6,986 bases of DNA from Desulfobacteraceae bacterium (GTDB lineage: Bacteria; Desulfobacterota; Desulfobacteria; Desulfobacterales; Desulfosalsimonadaceae), in contig PUOB01000427.1 of NCBI GenBank assembly GCA_003551985.1, forward strand, positions 1 to 6,986, given 5' to 3'. The notes under the pieces were generated by a model. That model made no database searches. It had not been told where the DNA came from and saw only the letters and a program-made list of their open reading frames with translations. A program made the translations under genes and the position numbers. Shown piece after piece: positions 1-6,465 of the stretch. Each line of letters begins with the position of its first letter. Positions within the stretch are counted from its first letter, which is position 1.

Positions 1-68
1 AAATCTTGAGTTTGGTCTGTTATGAAACCGGCAAATTTTACGGAGATAACAAACCGGATTCCCTGATC

Positions 69-1931
69 TCAAGAAAAAGAAATTAATGCAAACAGCAGCA
101 TGCCGGCCGCAAGAACCATCAACACCCCCGCCCAGACGCGGAAAAAAGGCTCCCAGCGGTTCAGCATGGGGAGAAGCTTTGCAGCAAAGGCCGATGCCCT
201 TTGCCCGAAACGGTTAATACGGTCAAGGCCATGCTCAAAATACGCAGCCGGCTTTTCCGCTGCTCGGGCGATCCGGCCCGCGACCCCCGCATACAGGGCC
301 CACAGATCGCCTTCGGGGAGGCGTGGGACTTCCTCCCGGGCCGCATTCCGCAGCACGCCGGCTGAACGAATGCCCCGTGAAACCGCCAGGAAAATGGCGG
401 CACCGGCCGCCGCCGGCCAGACAATCCCCGGCAGCTCCTTAATCGGCGGGATAGCGGCGATCGGCTCAGTCATCCCCATCCACCAGGGCAGGAAAAGCGC
501 CGCAATGACGCATGCAAGCCACCCGGCAACCACACGGGCCGCAGCCGGTTCGGTTATTTTATTATGAGCCGCGCGTTGATCCCGGTGCTGGAGAACAAGC
601 GCGCGGATCATGAGCAGGGATGTTCCAATGGCCGCGAGCGTAAGCAAAAACGAAAACAACAGGTACCCGCCGTCATACAAAACCGATTTCACAGCCCATT
701 TTACCGTCAGTCCGCTGCCGAAAACTCCCGCAAGGGATGCGGCCGGCAGCAGCAGTCCGATCCATTTGACCCCTGCGGGAATGCTCGCCGGACGATCCGT
801 AACAGCGGTCCCCAAAAACAAGGCCCCCTTGTTCAGCCCGTGATGAACGGCAAACAAAAGCAAAACCGGGGAAAGAGCCGGCCACAACCCCGCATCCAGC
901 AGCCCGATACCGAAAAGCGCCGTGATCATTCCCATCTGGCTCACCGACGAATAAGCCAGCACCACCTTGGGGTTAGGCTGCACCGAACCGTAGACGGCAG
1001 CCCCGAAAGCCCCTGCCAAACCAACGCTCACCGCAACGCCTCCCAAAGCCGGCAGGGCAGCAAGGCCAATCGGCAGCGTATACATCCAGCCGATCATGCC
1101 GGCCTTGATCATGGCGCCGGAGAGCACCGCACTGGCCGGTGCCGGTGCAACCGGGTGGGCCATGGGAAGCCAGACGTGCAGGCCGGCAATCCCGGCCTTG
1201 ATGCCGAACCCCGCCCACAGGAGCGCCGAAACGGGAAGGACGAATCCGGAGCCCGACATGCCATCCCGCATTTCCGCCAGAAGGATTGTCTCCGCAATCC
1301 CCGCGCCCCACAGAAACCCGGCCAGGATCATGCCCTCGCCGATCACGGCCATGACGATGTAGGCAAACCCGCCGCGCCGCGCCGCATCCGTGCCGTCGTG
1401 GATCACCAGCATCCACGCGGAAAAGGTCATGAGCGCGTATCCCAGGTAAAAACCGGGAATATCGGCGGCAACGACCAGAAGGAAACATCCCGCCATTGAC
1501 GCCTGCCACAGGGCGGCAAACCGGAACAGTCGCCGGGGCGCGGCGTTGCCGGCCCGGCCTTTGCCCGCTTCCTTTTGCGCCATGTACCCGTGCGCGTGCA
1601 CCCCGGCTGCCGTCCAGAGCACGGCCATAAATACCAGCAGAATCCCTCGCATCCCTTCCGTTGTCCATATGCCGCCCATCAGAAGCCAATCCATGACCAC
1701 CGGATCGCCTCCGGCAAATGCCGCGGCCAACGCCGGTATCGGCGCGCTCATCCAGAGGGCTCCAAACCATGGACGATTCCAGAGTAAAACGGACGGTGCG
1801 CCATATACCAGTCGATAAAAATGCAGACCAGCCGACGCCGCGGCCAATACCAGCGGCCAGCAGACGGCCGACAGGATCAGCACCCGGAAAACGATGGGAG
1901 CGTTTATAGCGGCAATGGCTGCATCGGTCAT
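69..1931 (-). CDS. NuoL/HyfB-like proton-antiporter membrane subunit, last gene of the module
   Basis: This is a 620-residue polytopic membrane protein of the proton-conducting antiporter superfamily (NuoL, MrpA, HyfB). It should move H+ or Na+ through the membrane arm of a larger complex. The ATG at 1931 overlaps the upstream stop as ATGA and has GAGGTG 8 nt before it, so I prefer it to an in-frame GTG at 2042. Visible signatures are the TM7 lysine K245 followed by LHVWLPMAHPVAPAPAS, K276 in SGAMIKAG, HHGLNKGALF with K368, and the TM12 lysines K411 and K415 in LTVKWAVKS. The TM5 glutamate expected in xxWELM appears to be alanine (A166 in YALMTF). After about residue 535 the chain turns amphipathic with alternating Arg/Lys and ends in one membrane helix (about 597-617), resembling a shortened NuoL lateral helix. 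The family call is firm. The transported ion and the partner complex are unknown. Confidence 0.88.
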   Translation of the reverse strand: MTDAAIAAINAPIVFRVLILSAVCWPLVLAAASAGLHFYRLVYGAPSVLLWNRPWFGALWMSAPIPALAAAFAGGDPVVMDWLLMGGIWTTEGMRGILLVFMAVLWTAAGVHAHGYMAQKEAGKGRAGNAAPRRLFRFAALWQASMAGCFLLVVAADIPGFYLGYALMTFSAWMLVIHDGTDAARRGGFAYIVMAVIGEGMILAGFLWGAGIAETILLAEMRDGMSGSGFVLPVSALLWAGFGIKAGIAGLHVWLPMAHPVAPAPASAVLSGAMIKAGMIGWMYTLPIGLAALPALGGVAVSVGLAGAFGAAVYGSVQPNPKVVLAYSSVSQMGMITALFGIGLLDAGLWPALSPVLLLFAVHHGLNKGALFLGTAVTDRPASIPAGVKWIGLLLPAASLAGVFGSGLTVKWAVKSVLYDGGYLLFSFLLTLAAIGTSLLMIRALVLQHRDQRAAHNKITEPAAARVVAGWLACVIAALFLPWWMGMTEPIAAIPPIKELPGIVWPAAAGAAIFLAVSRGIRSAGVLRNAAREEVPRLPEGDLWALYAGVAGRIARAAEKPAAYFEHGLDRINRFGQRASAFAAKLLPMLNRWEPFFRVWAGVLMVLAAGMLLFALISFS

Positions 1932-3427
1932 GGGAGATACACCTCGTATGCGATCCGGGTCGCCCAGAATACCGGGGAAAACGGCAGCCCGGCCAGAAGG
2001 CCGGCTCCCACGCTGAAAACCGCCGTGGCCACCGGCGGCCACAAAAGCGCCGCACTGGTTTCAAGACGTCCGATATCCTGTTCATGGGGCCATTCTTCGT
2101 CACGCGCCCCAAACCAGATCCGGTAGACCAGCGGCAGAAAATAAGCGGCATTCAAAACGCTGCTGGCGGCCAGCACCGGGATGACCCAGTACATAGCGGC
2201 CCCGGCTGCTCCTGTTCCGAGATACCACTTGGATATGAACCCCACCGCCGGGGGGACCCCGATCATGCCGAAGGCCGCCGCCGTAAATGCGATGGATGTG
2301 ATTGGCATCCGCCGCCCCGTACCGCCGAGCTCCCCCACGAAGTGGATGCCCAGGGTTTCCGCGTAATTGCCCGCGCAGAAAAACAGCGTGATTTTCATCA
2401 ATCCCTGGTGAACCAGGTGGGCCAGGCCGGCAACGGCCCCCAGGGGATGAAAAATGGATACACCCAGCATGATGTAGGAGACCTGGCTCACCGTCGAAAA
2501 TGCCAGCCGCCGCTTGATCTCCGTTTGAGACAGGGCGCGCGCCGATCCATAAACGATGGTGATGCACGACATCACGGCCAGCACGTCCAAAAGCCCCATG
2601 GAAAAAGACAAAGACATTCCGTAGACGTCGTATACCACCCGCACGATGCCGAATGCGCCGGCCTTGACGACGGCCACCGCATGGAGAAGCGCGCTGACAG
2701 GCGCGGGGGCAACCATGGCCGAGGGGAGCCACCCGTGAAGCGGTACCATGGCCGCCTTTACACCAAGCCCCGCGATGAGCAGAAAAAAAACAGCGGTCAA
2801 CCAGGGCTCCTTTCCGGCGGCAATCCCCTCCAGGTAACGCCAGTCACCGAATGATAGCTCCCCTGCAACGGCATGGAGCATCACGGCGCCCGCCACCAGC
2901 AGCACCCCGCCCGAAAGGGTGTACTGCAGGTAGCGCCTTCCCGCGGCAAGGGCCTTTTGTGTGCCCCGGTGCACCACAAGGGGATAGGTGGACAGGGTGA
3001 GCAGTTCGTAGAACAGGATGAAGGTAAACAGGTTCCCGGCATATGCGATGCCCAGTGTGGATGTGACGCAGAGGCTGAAAAACCCGAAAAACCGGCTCCG
3101 GTTGGGTGATCCTTCCAGGTAGCCTATCGCGTAGATGGTGGTGAGCAGCCACAACAGGGACGACAACCCCGCAAACAAAACACCCAGGGCGTCCGCCCGG
3201 AGAATGAAATCCACGCCCTTTACAACCGGAAACCGCATCTCGTAGGATATGCCCAGATAAATCCCCGCGATCATGACGCATACCAAAACCAGCTTGATCA
3301 CGGCCGCGCCCAGGTTAACGGCCGTGCGCACACGGTGCTGCTCCTCGGAGAGCAGGAAAATGACCGGAGCAGCCAGCAGTGACGTGAAAAGAACCAGCAC
3401 CGGCATCCACGAATGCATTACGGCCAT
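1928..3427 (-). CDS. Proton-conducting antiporter-like subunit (NuoN/MrpD-like)
   Basis: This 499-residue polytopic membrane protein belongs to the NuoL/M/N and MrpA/D superfamily. Residues expected for the proton path are present: TM5 E141 in FYELLTLSTYP, TM7 K224 in GVKAAMVPLHGWLP, the APAPVSALLH motif followed by K255, K345 in QGLMKITLFF, and a lysine (K400, in GFISKW) at the TM12 position where NuoM and MrpD usually have glutamate. So it looks like a complete, potentially active half-channel unit, more like NuoN than MrpD at that site. The start at 3427 has AGGAGG 6 nt upstream. A second in-frame ATG, three codons later, forms TAATG with the previous stop but is less well spaced. It overlaps both neighbours, which implies translational coupling. 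A specific symbol is not justified, because these paralogues cannot be told apart reliably by eye. Confidence 0.9.
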   Translation of the reverse strand: MAVMHSWMPVLVLFTSLLAAPVIFLLSEEQHRVRTAVNLGAAVIKLVLVCVMIAGIYLGISYEMRFPVVKGVDFILRADALGVLFAGLSSLLWLLTTIYAIGYLEGSPNRSRFFGFFSLCVTSTLGIAYAGNLFTFILFYELLTLSTYPLVVHRGTQKALAAGRRYLQYTLSGGVLLVAGAVMLHAVAGELSFGDWRYLEGIAAGKEPWLTAVFFLLIAGLGVKAAMVPLHGWLPSAMVAPAPVSALLHAVAVVKAGAFGIVRVVYDVYGMSLSFSMGLLDVLAVMSCITIVYGSARALSQTEIKRRLAFSTVSQVSYIMLGVSIFHPLGAVAGLAHLVHQGLMKITLFFCAGNYAETLGIHFVGELGGTGRRMPITSIAFTAAAFGMIGVPPAVGFISKWYLGTGAAGAAMYWVIPVLAASSVLNAAYFLPLVYRIWFGARDEEWPHEQDIGRLETSAALLWPPVATAVFSVGAGLLAGLPFSPVFWATRIAYEVYLP

Positions 3428-4902
3428 GGAACACCTCCTGCGCCGTCACCGATGAGTATAAGCGGCCACTTCGCAAACAACCCCAAAAGAAGTGCGGCCA
3501 GGGCCAGAACAAACGCCGCCGCCTCCTTGGCAACCGGCAGATGCACATGTTCTCCCGTTTGGACGCCCGCGGCCAGGGCGTACTTGAAGATGCGGAAAAT
3601 ATAGGCGGCCCCCAGAAGCGTGCCGGCGGACAGCACGACCACCCACTGCCACTGCCCGGATAGAATCGCGCTGTTAAGCAGCAGCCACTTGGCCGTGAAC
3701 CCGCCGGATACCGGAAGCCCGATAATGGAAAGGGACGCGAAACCCAAAATCAAAAGCGACACCGGAAGGTAGTTGTCCACCCCCGCCAGTCCTTCCAGGT
3801 CCGCCCGTCCCATGGCCAGCATGAGGTTGCCCACCGCAAGAAACATGGCCGCCTTCGCCAGCGCGTGCGATGTGAAATGGAGCCAGGTTCCCTGCCAGGC
3901 CAGCTGCGCGGCCTCCTGCGTCCCCTGAGCGGCCAGCGGAAAGATCAGCAGGAGGTATCCAAGCTGCGCCAGGGTGGAATACGCGACGATCTGCTTGACC
4001 TGGTGCTTGTAAAGCGCCATCAGGCCGCCGTAGAAGATGGCCGCGGCCCCAGCCCACCCGACGAATTGCGCCGCTGCATGCATTTCCGGCCAGAAGGCCA
4101 TCCACACCCGAAGCAAAACGACAAAAGACCCTTTTACCACCAGCGCGGAATGAATAGCCGAGACCGGCGCCCAAGCATGAGAGTGAGCGCCCGCAAGCCA
4201 GCCGTGAAGCGGAAACACGGCAGCCTTTATCATGAGGCCCGCGCTTGCAAGCGCCAGGGCCGCCGTTTGAACGCCTTCGGCGTCTGCTGCGCCTGCGGCG
4301 GCAAGGGCTTCGAAACCGATATGCCCATGGGCCGCATAGAGGATGCCCGCCCCCATCAGGTACGTCAGCGAGCCCAGCAGCATGAAAAAAAGATATCGCA
4401 AACCGGCGTTCACAGCCTCGCCCCGCTCCGGGAGCACCATCAGCGCCGCAGCGGAAAGGCCCAGCATCTCCAGCGCGAGATAGGCGCTCAGCAGGTCCGC
4501 CGTTATCCACAAAAACAAAAGGCCGCCCCACAAAACGGCCAAAAGCGGCCAGTAAAACCTTTCACGCCGGAGCGTCTTGGTTTTCCACTGCCGGTGAAGC
4601 TGGAAATATCCCAGGCTGTAGATAACGCAGACCGACAGGATCAGCGTGCCTGCAATCGTAAGAACCGCCGACAACCCGTCTGCCCGCAGCACCATCCCGG
4701 CCGGAAGCTCCCCTTTCGCACCTAAAACAACCGCACCGCCCACCCGGATCTGTAAGACCGAAACCAGGGCGGCTACCGCCTGCGCGGCAAGGGGAAGCAA
4801 TACGGCGCGGAGCCGGGCCGGCGGCCGGAAACAAAGCCAAAGCGCCCACAAATAGGGCAAAATCGGGGGAAGAAAGACGATAAGTTCCGGGCTACCGAAC
4901 AT
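3418..4902 (-). CDS. Proton-conducting antiporter-like subunit (MrpD/NuoM-N-like), first of three
   Basis: This 494-residue polytopic membrane protein is a third member of the NuoL/M/N and MrpA/D superfamily. Key positions are TM5 E145 in YLALEMLGLS, TM7 K226 in LMIKAAVFPLHGWLAGAH, K257 in SALVVKGS after an APVSAIHS motif, the broken-helix AYSTLAQLGYLLL segment (307-319), K350 in HALAKAAMF, and K405 in GFTAKW at the TM12 position. All charged residues needed for a proton half-channel appear present. The start is placed at the ATG at 4902, which has GAAGGG 7 nt upstream and overlaps the preceding gene by 11 nt. An in-frame GTG at 4935 would add 11 polar residues (Arg, Lys, Gly) not expected before the first membrane helix. 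It directly follows the MrpC-like domain gene, the same order as mrpC-mrpD in Mrp operons. Confidence 0.9.
   Translation of the reverse strand: MFGSPELIVFLPPILPYLWALWLCFRPPARLRAVLLPLAAQAVAALVSVLQIRVGGAVVLGAKGELPAGMVLRADGLSAVLTIAGTLILSVCVIYSLGYFQLHRQWKTKTLRRERFYWPLLAVLWGGLLFLWITADLLSAYLALEMLGLSAAALMVLPERGEAVNAGLRYLFFMLLGSLTYLMGAGILYAAHGHIGFEALAAAGAADAEGVQTAALALASAGLMIKAAVFPLHGWLAGAHSHAWAPVSAIHSALVVKGSFVVLLRVWMAFWPEMHAAAQFVGWAGAAAIFYGGLMALYKHQVKQIVAYSTLAQLGYLLLIFPLAAQGTQEAAQLAWQGTWLHFTSHALAKAAMFLAVGNLMLAMGRADLEGLAGVDNYLPVSLLILGFASLSIIGLPVSGGFTAKWLLLNSAILSGQWQWVVVLSAGTLLGAAYIFRIFKYALAAGVQTGEHVHLPVAKEAAAFVLALAALLLGLFAKWPLILIGDGAGGVPWP
3434..3439 (-). promoter_or_regulatory. Strong ribosome binding site for the 499-residue antiporter subunit
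   Basis: On the minus strand AGGAGG stands 6 nt before the ATG at 3427, a near-ideal Shine-Dalgarno. It would be about 15 nt from the alternative ATG at 3418, so it favours the upstream start. It lies within the coding end of the preceding gene. Confidence 0.7.
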
Positions 4903-5572
4903 GGGCCGACCCTTCTTTCGGGTCCCCGGGTGCACCCGTCACGGGCTGGCGGCCAAGGACGATCACCACTATCAGGCTTGCCACAAAGGCGACAAACAGC
5001 CCGGCTGCCACCATGACAAACACCGCGTCTATGGGCCGGGCCAGCTTTGCCGCAAAAGAGACGATCAAAAGAAAGATCCCCGAACCCAGAACATTAAAGG
5101 CAAAAAGCCTGCGAAGCAGGTTGCGGTGCCATACCAGAGAAAAAAAGCCCGCCCCTGCGACTGGAATTCCGGAAAGGCCGTATACGGTATATGCCGAAAG
5201 CGGGGCGTCCAGAAAAAACCAAACAGCCGGCACGCAGAGAAATCCCATGAACCCAACGCTTCCCGCAAGCGAAAGCGGCAGGGCCGCGGGTATGGTTTCC
5301 ACAGGGTGAACCGGGGATGTGTCCGGGCCGGGAAGCCCGGGCAGGCGGCCCAAAGCACGCCAGGCGACAAAACCGGTCATGAGTGCGCCGATACCGATCT
5401 CCACCACGCCCAGACGATAGAGGCCCAGCCGAACCCATGCCCCGGCCATGAGAAGGCAGAAAAGGAAGAAAAGCACGGAAGCCCTTTTCAGGTCCCCCGT
5501 CCGGACCACCAGTATTGAAACGACAGCGACAAGTACCGAAACCAGACCATCGGCCGGCAGATCCAAAACCAT
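4892..5572 (-). CDS. MbhD (DUF4040)/MrpC-NuoK-like fusion membrane subunit, first gene of the module
   Basis: This 226-residue membrane protein appears to join two small subunits of Mrp/Mbh-type complexes. Residues 8-75 resemble the MbhD (DUF4040) domain found at the C-terminus of MrpA and as MbhD in membrane-bound hydrogenases: a helix, a short polar RTGDLKRAS turn, a second helix, then LGVVEIGIGAL with the conserved glutamate (E58). After a proline-rich linker (about 77-95) come two further helices, then NLLRRLFAFNVLGSGIFLL (151-169) and a last helix (about 182-206), which match the MrpC/NuoK two-helix core. The NuoK glutamate position in the first core helix is Asn (N160), as suits MrpC rather than NuoK. 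The start at 5572 has AAGGA with 6 nt spacing. It would form the small-subunit core beside the large antiporter subunits. The MbhD call is moderately sure and the MrpC call somewhat less so. The middle helices (about 98-148) are unassigned. Confidence 0.72.
   Translation of the reverse strand: MVLDLPADGLVSVLVAVVSILVVRTGDLKRASVLFFLFCLLMAGAWVRLGLYRLGVVEIGIGALMTGFVAWRALGRLPGLPGPDTSPVHPVETIPAALPLSLAGSVGFMGFLCVPAVWFFLDAPLSAYTVYGLSGIPVAGAGFFSLVWHRNLLRRLFAFNVLGSGIFLLIVSFAAKLARPIDAVFVMVAAGLFVAFVASLIVVIVLGRQPVTGAPGDPKEGSAHVR
4910..4915 (-). promoter_or_regulatory. Ribosome binding site that decides the start of the 494-residue antiporter subunit
   Basis: Read on the minus strand, GAAGGG lies 7 nt before the ATG at 4902. 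No comparable site precedes the in-frame GTG at 4935. This supports a 494-residue product beginning MFGSPELIVF, which goes straight into a membrane helix. The site lies inside the end of the upstream gene, consistent with coupled translation. Confidence 0.6.
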
Positions 5573-5617
5573 AGACTATCCTTTACGCATTGCTGTAACC
5601 TGCGTTGAAATCAGGCG

Positions 5618-5791
5618 TGACGGCTTCGTAAAAAGTCCAATACCTGCGTTACGCGCGATTTCTCAGAATTTGCGGCTTACGCCTTGTAAACATACACGTA
5701 CGCCAGGTACGCTGCATTCTTCGAAATCGCGCAAGGCTTGATCTTGGACTTTTACAAAGCCGTCAGATCGAGACTTTTTACGAATGCATCA
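5618..5791. repeat. Nested palindromic element (MITE- or REP-like) in the operon leader
   Basis: The left arm 5618-5640 (starting TGACGGCTTCGTAAAAAG) pairs with 5744-5765 with one mismatch and one missing base. Inside it, 5653-5662 GCGCGATTTC pairs perfectly with 5723-5732. At the centre CGTAC (5697-5701) pairs with GTACG (5707-5711) around a 5-nt loop. The far right end, 5772-5791, is a further inverted copy of the left end (17 of 20 matching). The identical 9-mer ATCAGGCGT flanks the element at 5610-5618 and 5788-5796, which could be a target duplication, although part of it may belong to the element end. No transposase is encoded. From memory, repeats with these ends are dispersed in Desulfobacteraceae genomes. 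As RNA, the element would form a long stem-loop upstream of the antiporter genes. Confidence 0.8.
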
Positions 5792-5810
5792 GGCGTAAAA
5801 ACACGTATCT

Positions 5811-5838
5811 ATAATAATACCGGACAGAAATCTGTCAA
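5811..5838 (-). promoter_or_regulatory. Sigma70-type promoter for the antiporter operon
   Basis: On the minus strand a perfect TTGACA (5838 down to 5833) is followed after 16 bp by TATTAT (5816 down to 5811), a five-of-six match to the -10 consensus. It points at the antiporter operon, and no other minus-strand gene lies between it and the start at 5572. A start point near 5804 would give a leader of roughly 230 nt containing the whole palindromic element at 5618-5791. This is a pattern call only. The spacing is one below optimal and nothing closer to the gene looked better. Confidence 0.5.
5823..5836. promoter_or_regulatory. 6-2-6 palindrome overlapping the operon -35 (operator candidate)
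   Basis: GACAGA-AA-TCTGTC is a perfect inverted repeat with a 2-bp centre. It overlaps the -35 hexamer and upstream half of the spacer of the minus-strand promoter, a place where a dimeric repressor would block RNA polymerase. It does not resemble the A/T-rich PerR box nearby, so if real it implies a different regulator. No second copy was noticed in the window. Confidence 0.35.
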
Positions 5839-5901
5839 ACAGGACCGGTTGTCGTTTTCAGGTGTGCGCTTTTTCCGCAAAACGTCCTTTGCAGTCCAAA
5901 C

Positions 5902-5914
5902 AATAATGATTATT
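5902..5914. promoter_or_regulatory. PerR/Fur-type box upstream of the repressor gene
   Basis: AATAATGATTATT is a palindrome perfect on both sides of a central G. It contains ATAAT-N-ATTAT, the core of the known PerR box (TTATAATNATTATAA) and close to the AT-rich Fur box. It begins 68 bp before the repressor start codon and overlaps the spacer of a possible promoter (TTGCAG at 5889-5894, TATTAA at 5911-5916, 16-bp spacing). This is the usual layout for autorepression by the downstream PerR-type protein. Confidence 0.6.
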
Positions 5915-5969
5915 AATGGTTTATATTCGCTCCGTCCCTTCGCGGACTTTTAAACGGGATAATTTATCA

Positions 5970-6419
5970 ATGGAATCTTCGGAAGACCGGCTTTGCCGCA
6001 TCACGAACCGCCTCAGGGAAAACAACTACAAGCTCACGCCCCAGCGGCTGGCCATTGCAAGGGTGCTTGCCGAAAGCCGGGACCACCCTGATATCGAAAC
6101 CATATACAACCGGATCAAGCCCGGTTTCCCGCGCATCAGCCTGGCAACCGTGTACCGGAACGTCATGGTGATCAAATCCATGGGCGAGGTAATGGAAATC
6201 GGCATCCCCGGCAGCGGGGGCCGTTATGAAGGCAACCGGCTCGATCCCCACCCTCACGCCGTTTGCGAGCGGTGTAAAACAATAATCGATTTGGAACCGG
6301 ACGGCATGACCGGTCTCCTGGAGAGCGTTCAACGGGAAACCGGCTTTGAAATCACGACCCACAGACTTGATTTTTTTGGTTTGTGCAAAAAGTGCAGAAA
6401 AGGCGAAAAGCCGTCATGA
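5970..6419 (+). CDS. Fur-superfamily metal-dependent repressor, PerR-type
   Basis: A 149-residue DNA-binding repressor of the Fur/PerR family, normal in length, cytoplasmic and dimeric by family. The N-terminal winged helix includes KLTPQRLAIARVL (21-33) and the recognition helix ISLATVYRNV (56-65). The structural zinc site is complete: C99/C102 (CERC) and C139/C142 (CKKC). The metal-sensing ligands are H39, H94, H96 and D107. Aspartate at 107 is the PerR-like choice, where Fur typically has glutamate, and this residue is known to favour peroxide-driven oxidation. The remaining ligand, usually Asp in RYD, is Glu here (E87), with one extra residue before the HPH motif. The start at 5970 has a weak GGGA 10 nt upstream. 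An in-frame ATG at 5916 overlaps the PerR-box/promoter region and lacks a ribosome site. The family is certain; PerR rather than Fur is likely. Confidence 0.92.
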   Translation: MESSEDRLCRITNRLRENNYKLTPQRLAIARVLAESRDHPDIETIYNRIKPGFPRISLATVYRNVMVIKSMGEVMEIGIPGSGGRYEGNRLDPHPHAVCERCKTIIDLEPDGMTGLLESVQRETGFEITTHRLDFFGLCKKCRKGEKPS

Positions 6420-6465
6420 AGCCGGAAAATCCAATCCGGTGGGAAGCCGAATAATGCCGACCGCA

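Noticed and set aside
4..74. Inverted repeat TCTTGAG/CTCAAGA around the operon end as a terminator
   Set aside because: The arms are only 7 bp, separated by 57 bases, with no GC-rich stem or T-tract.
564..1499. Long plus-strand open frame (311 codons)
   Set aside because: It lies antisense to the NuoL-like gene, the product is rich in Gln, Arg, His and Pro with no domain pattern, and such shadows are expected opposite GC-rich membrane-protein genes.
973..2151. Minus-strand open frame of 392 codons overlapping two antiporter genes
   Set aside because: It is in another frame of the same strand, Arg/Gly/Cys-rich and without membrane helices, while the alternative frames carry clear family motifs.
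69..5572. DabAB-type inorganic-carbon transporter
   Set aside because: DabB is NuoL-like, but the system has a single antiporter-like subunit paired with the large soluble DabA (DUF2309). Here there are three antiporter-like subunits plus a small fusion protein and no DabA in view.
5810..5815. TATAAT on the plus strand as a rightward promoter
   Set aside because: No acceptable -35 lies 16-18 bp upstream. The same AT-rich tract is better explained as the -10 region of the minus-strand promoter.
5738..5953. 71-codon plus-strand open frame in the divergent region
   Set aside because: It begins inside the palindromic element and runs through both promoters and the PerR-type box, with no ribosome site or family resemblance.
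5916..5969. Upstream in-frame ATG for the PerR-type gene
   Set aside because: No Shine-Dalgarno is present, and the added 18 residues precede the normal family N-terminus and overlap the likely promoter -10 and operator.
6422..6438. CCGGA/TCCGG hairpin after the PerR-type gene as a terminator
   Set aside because: It has a 5-bp stem with an 8-nt loop and no following T-run, too weak to call.
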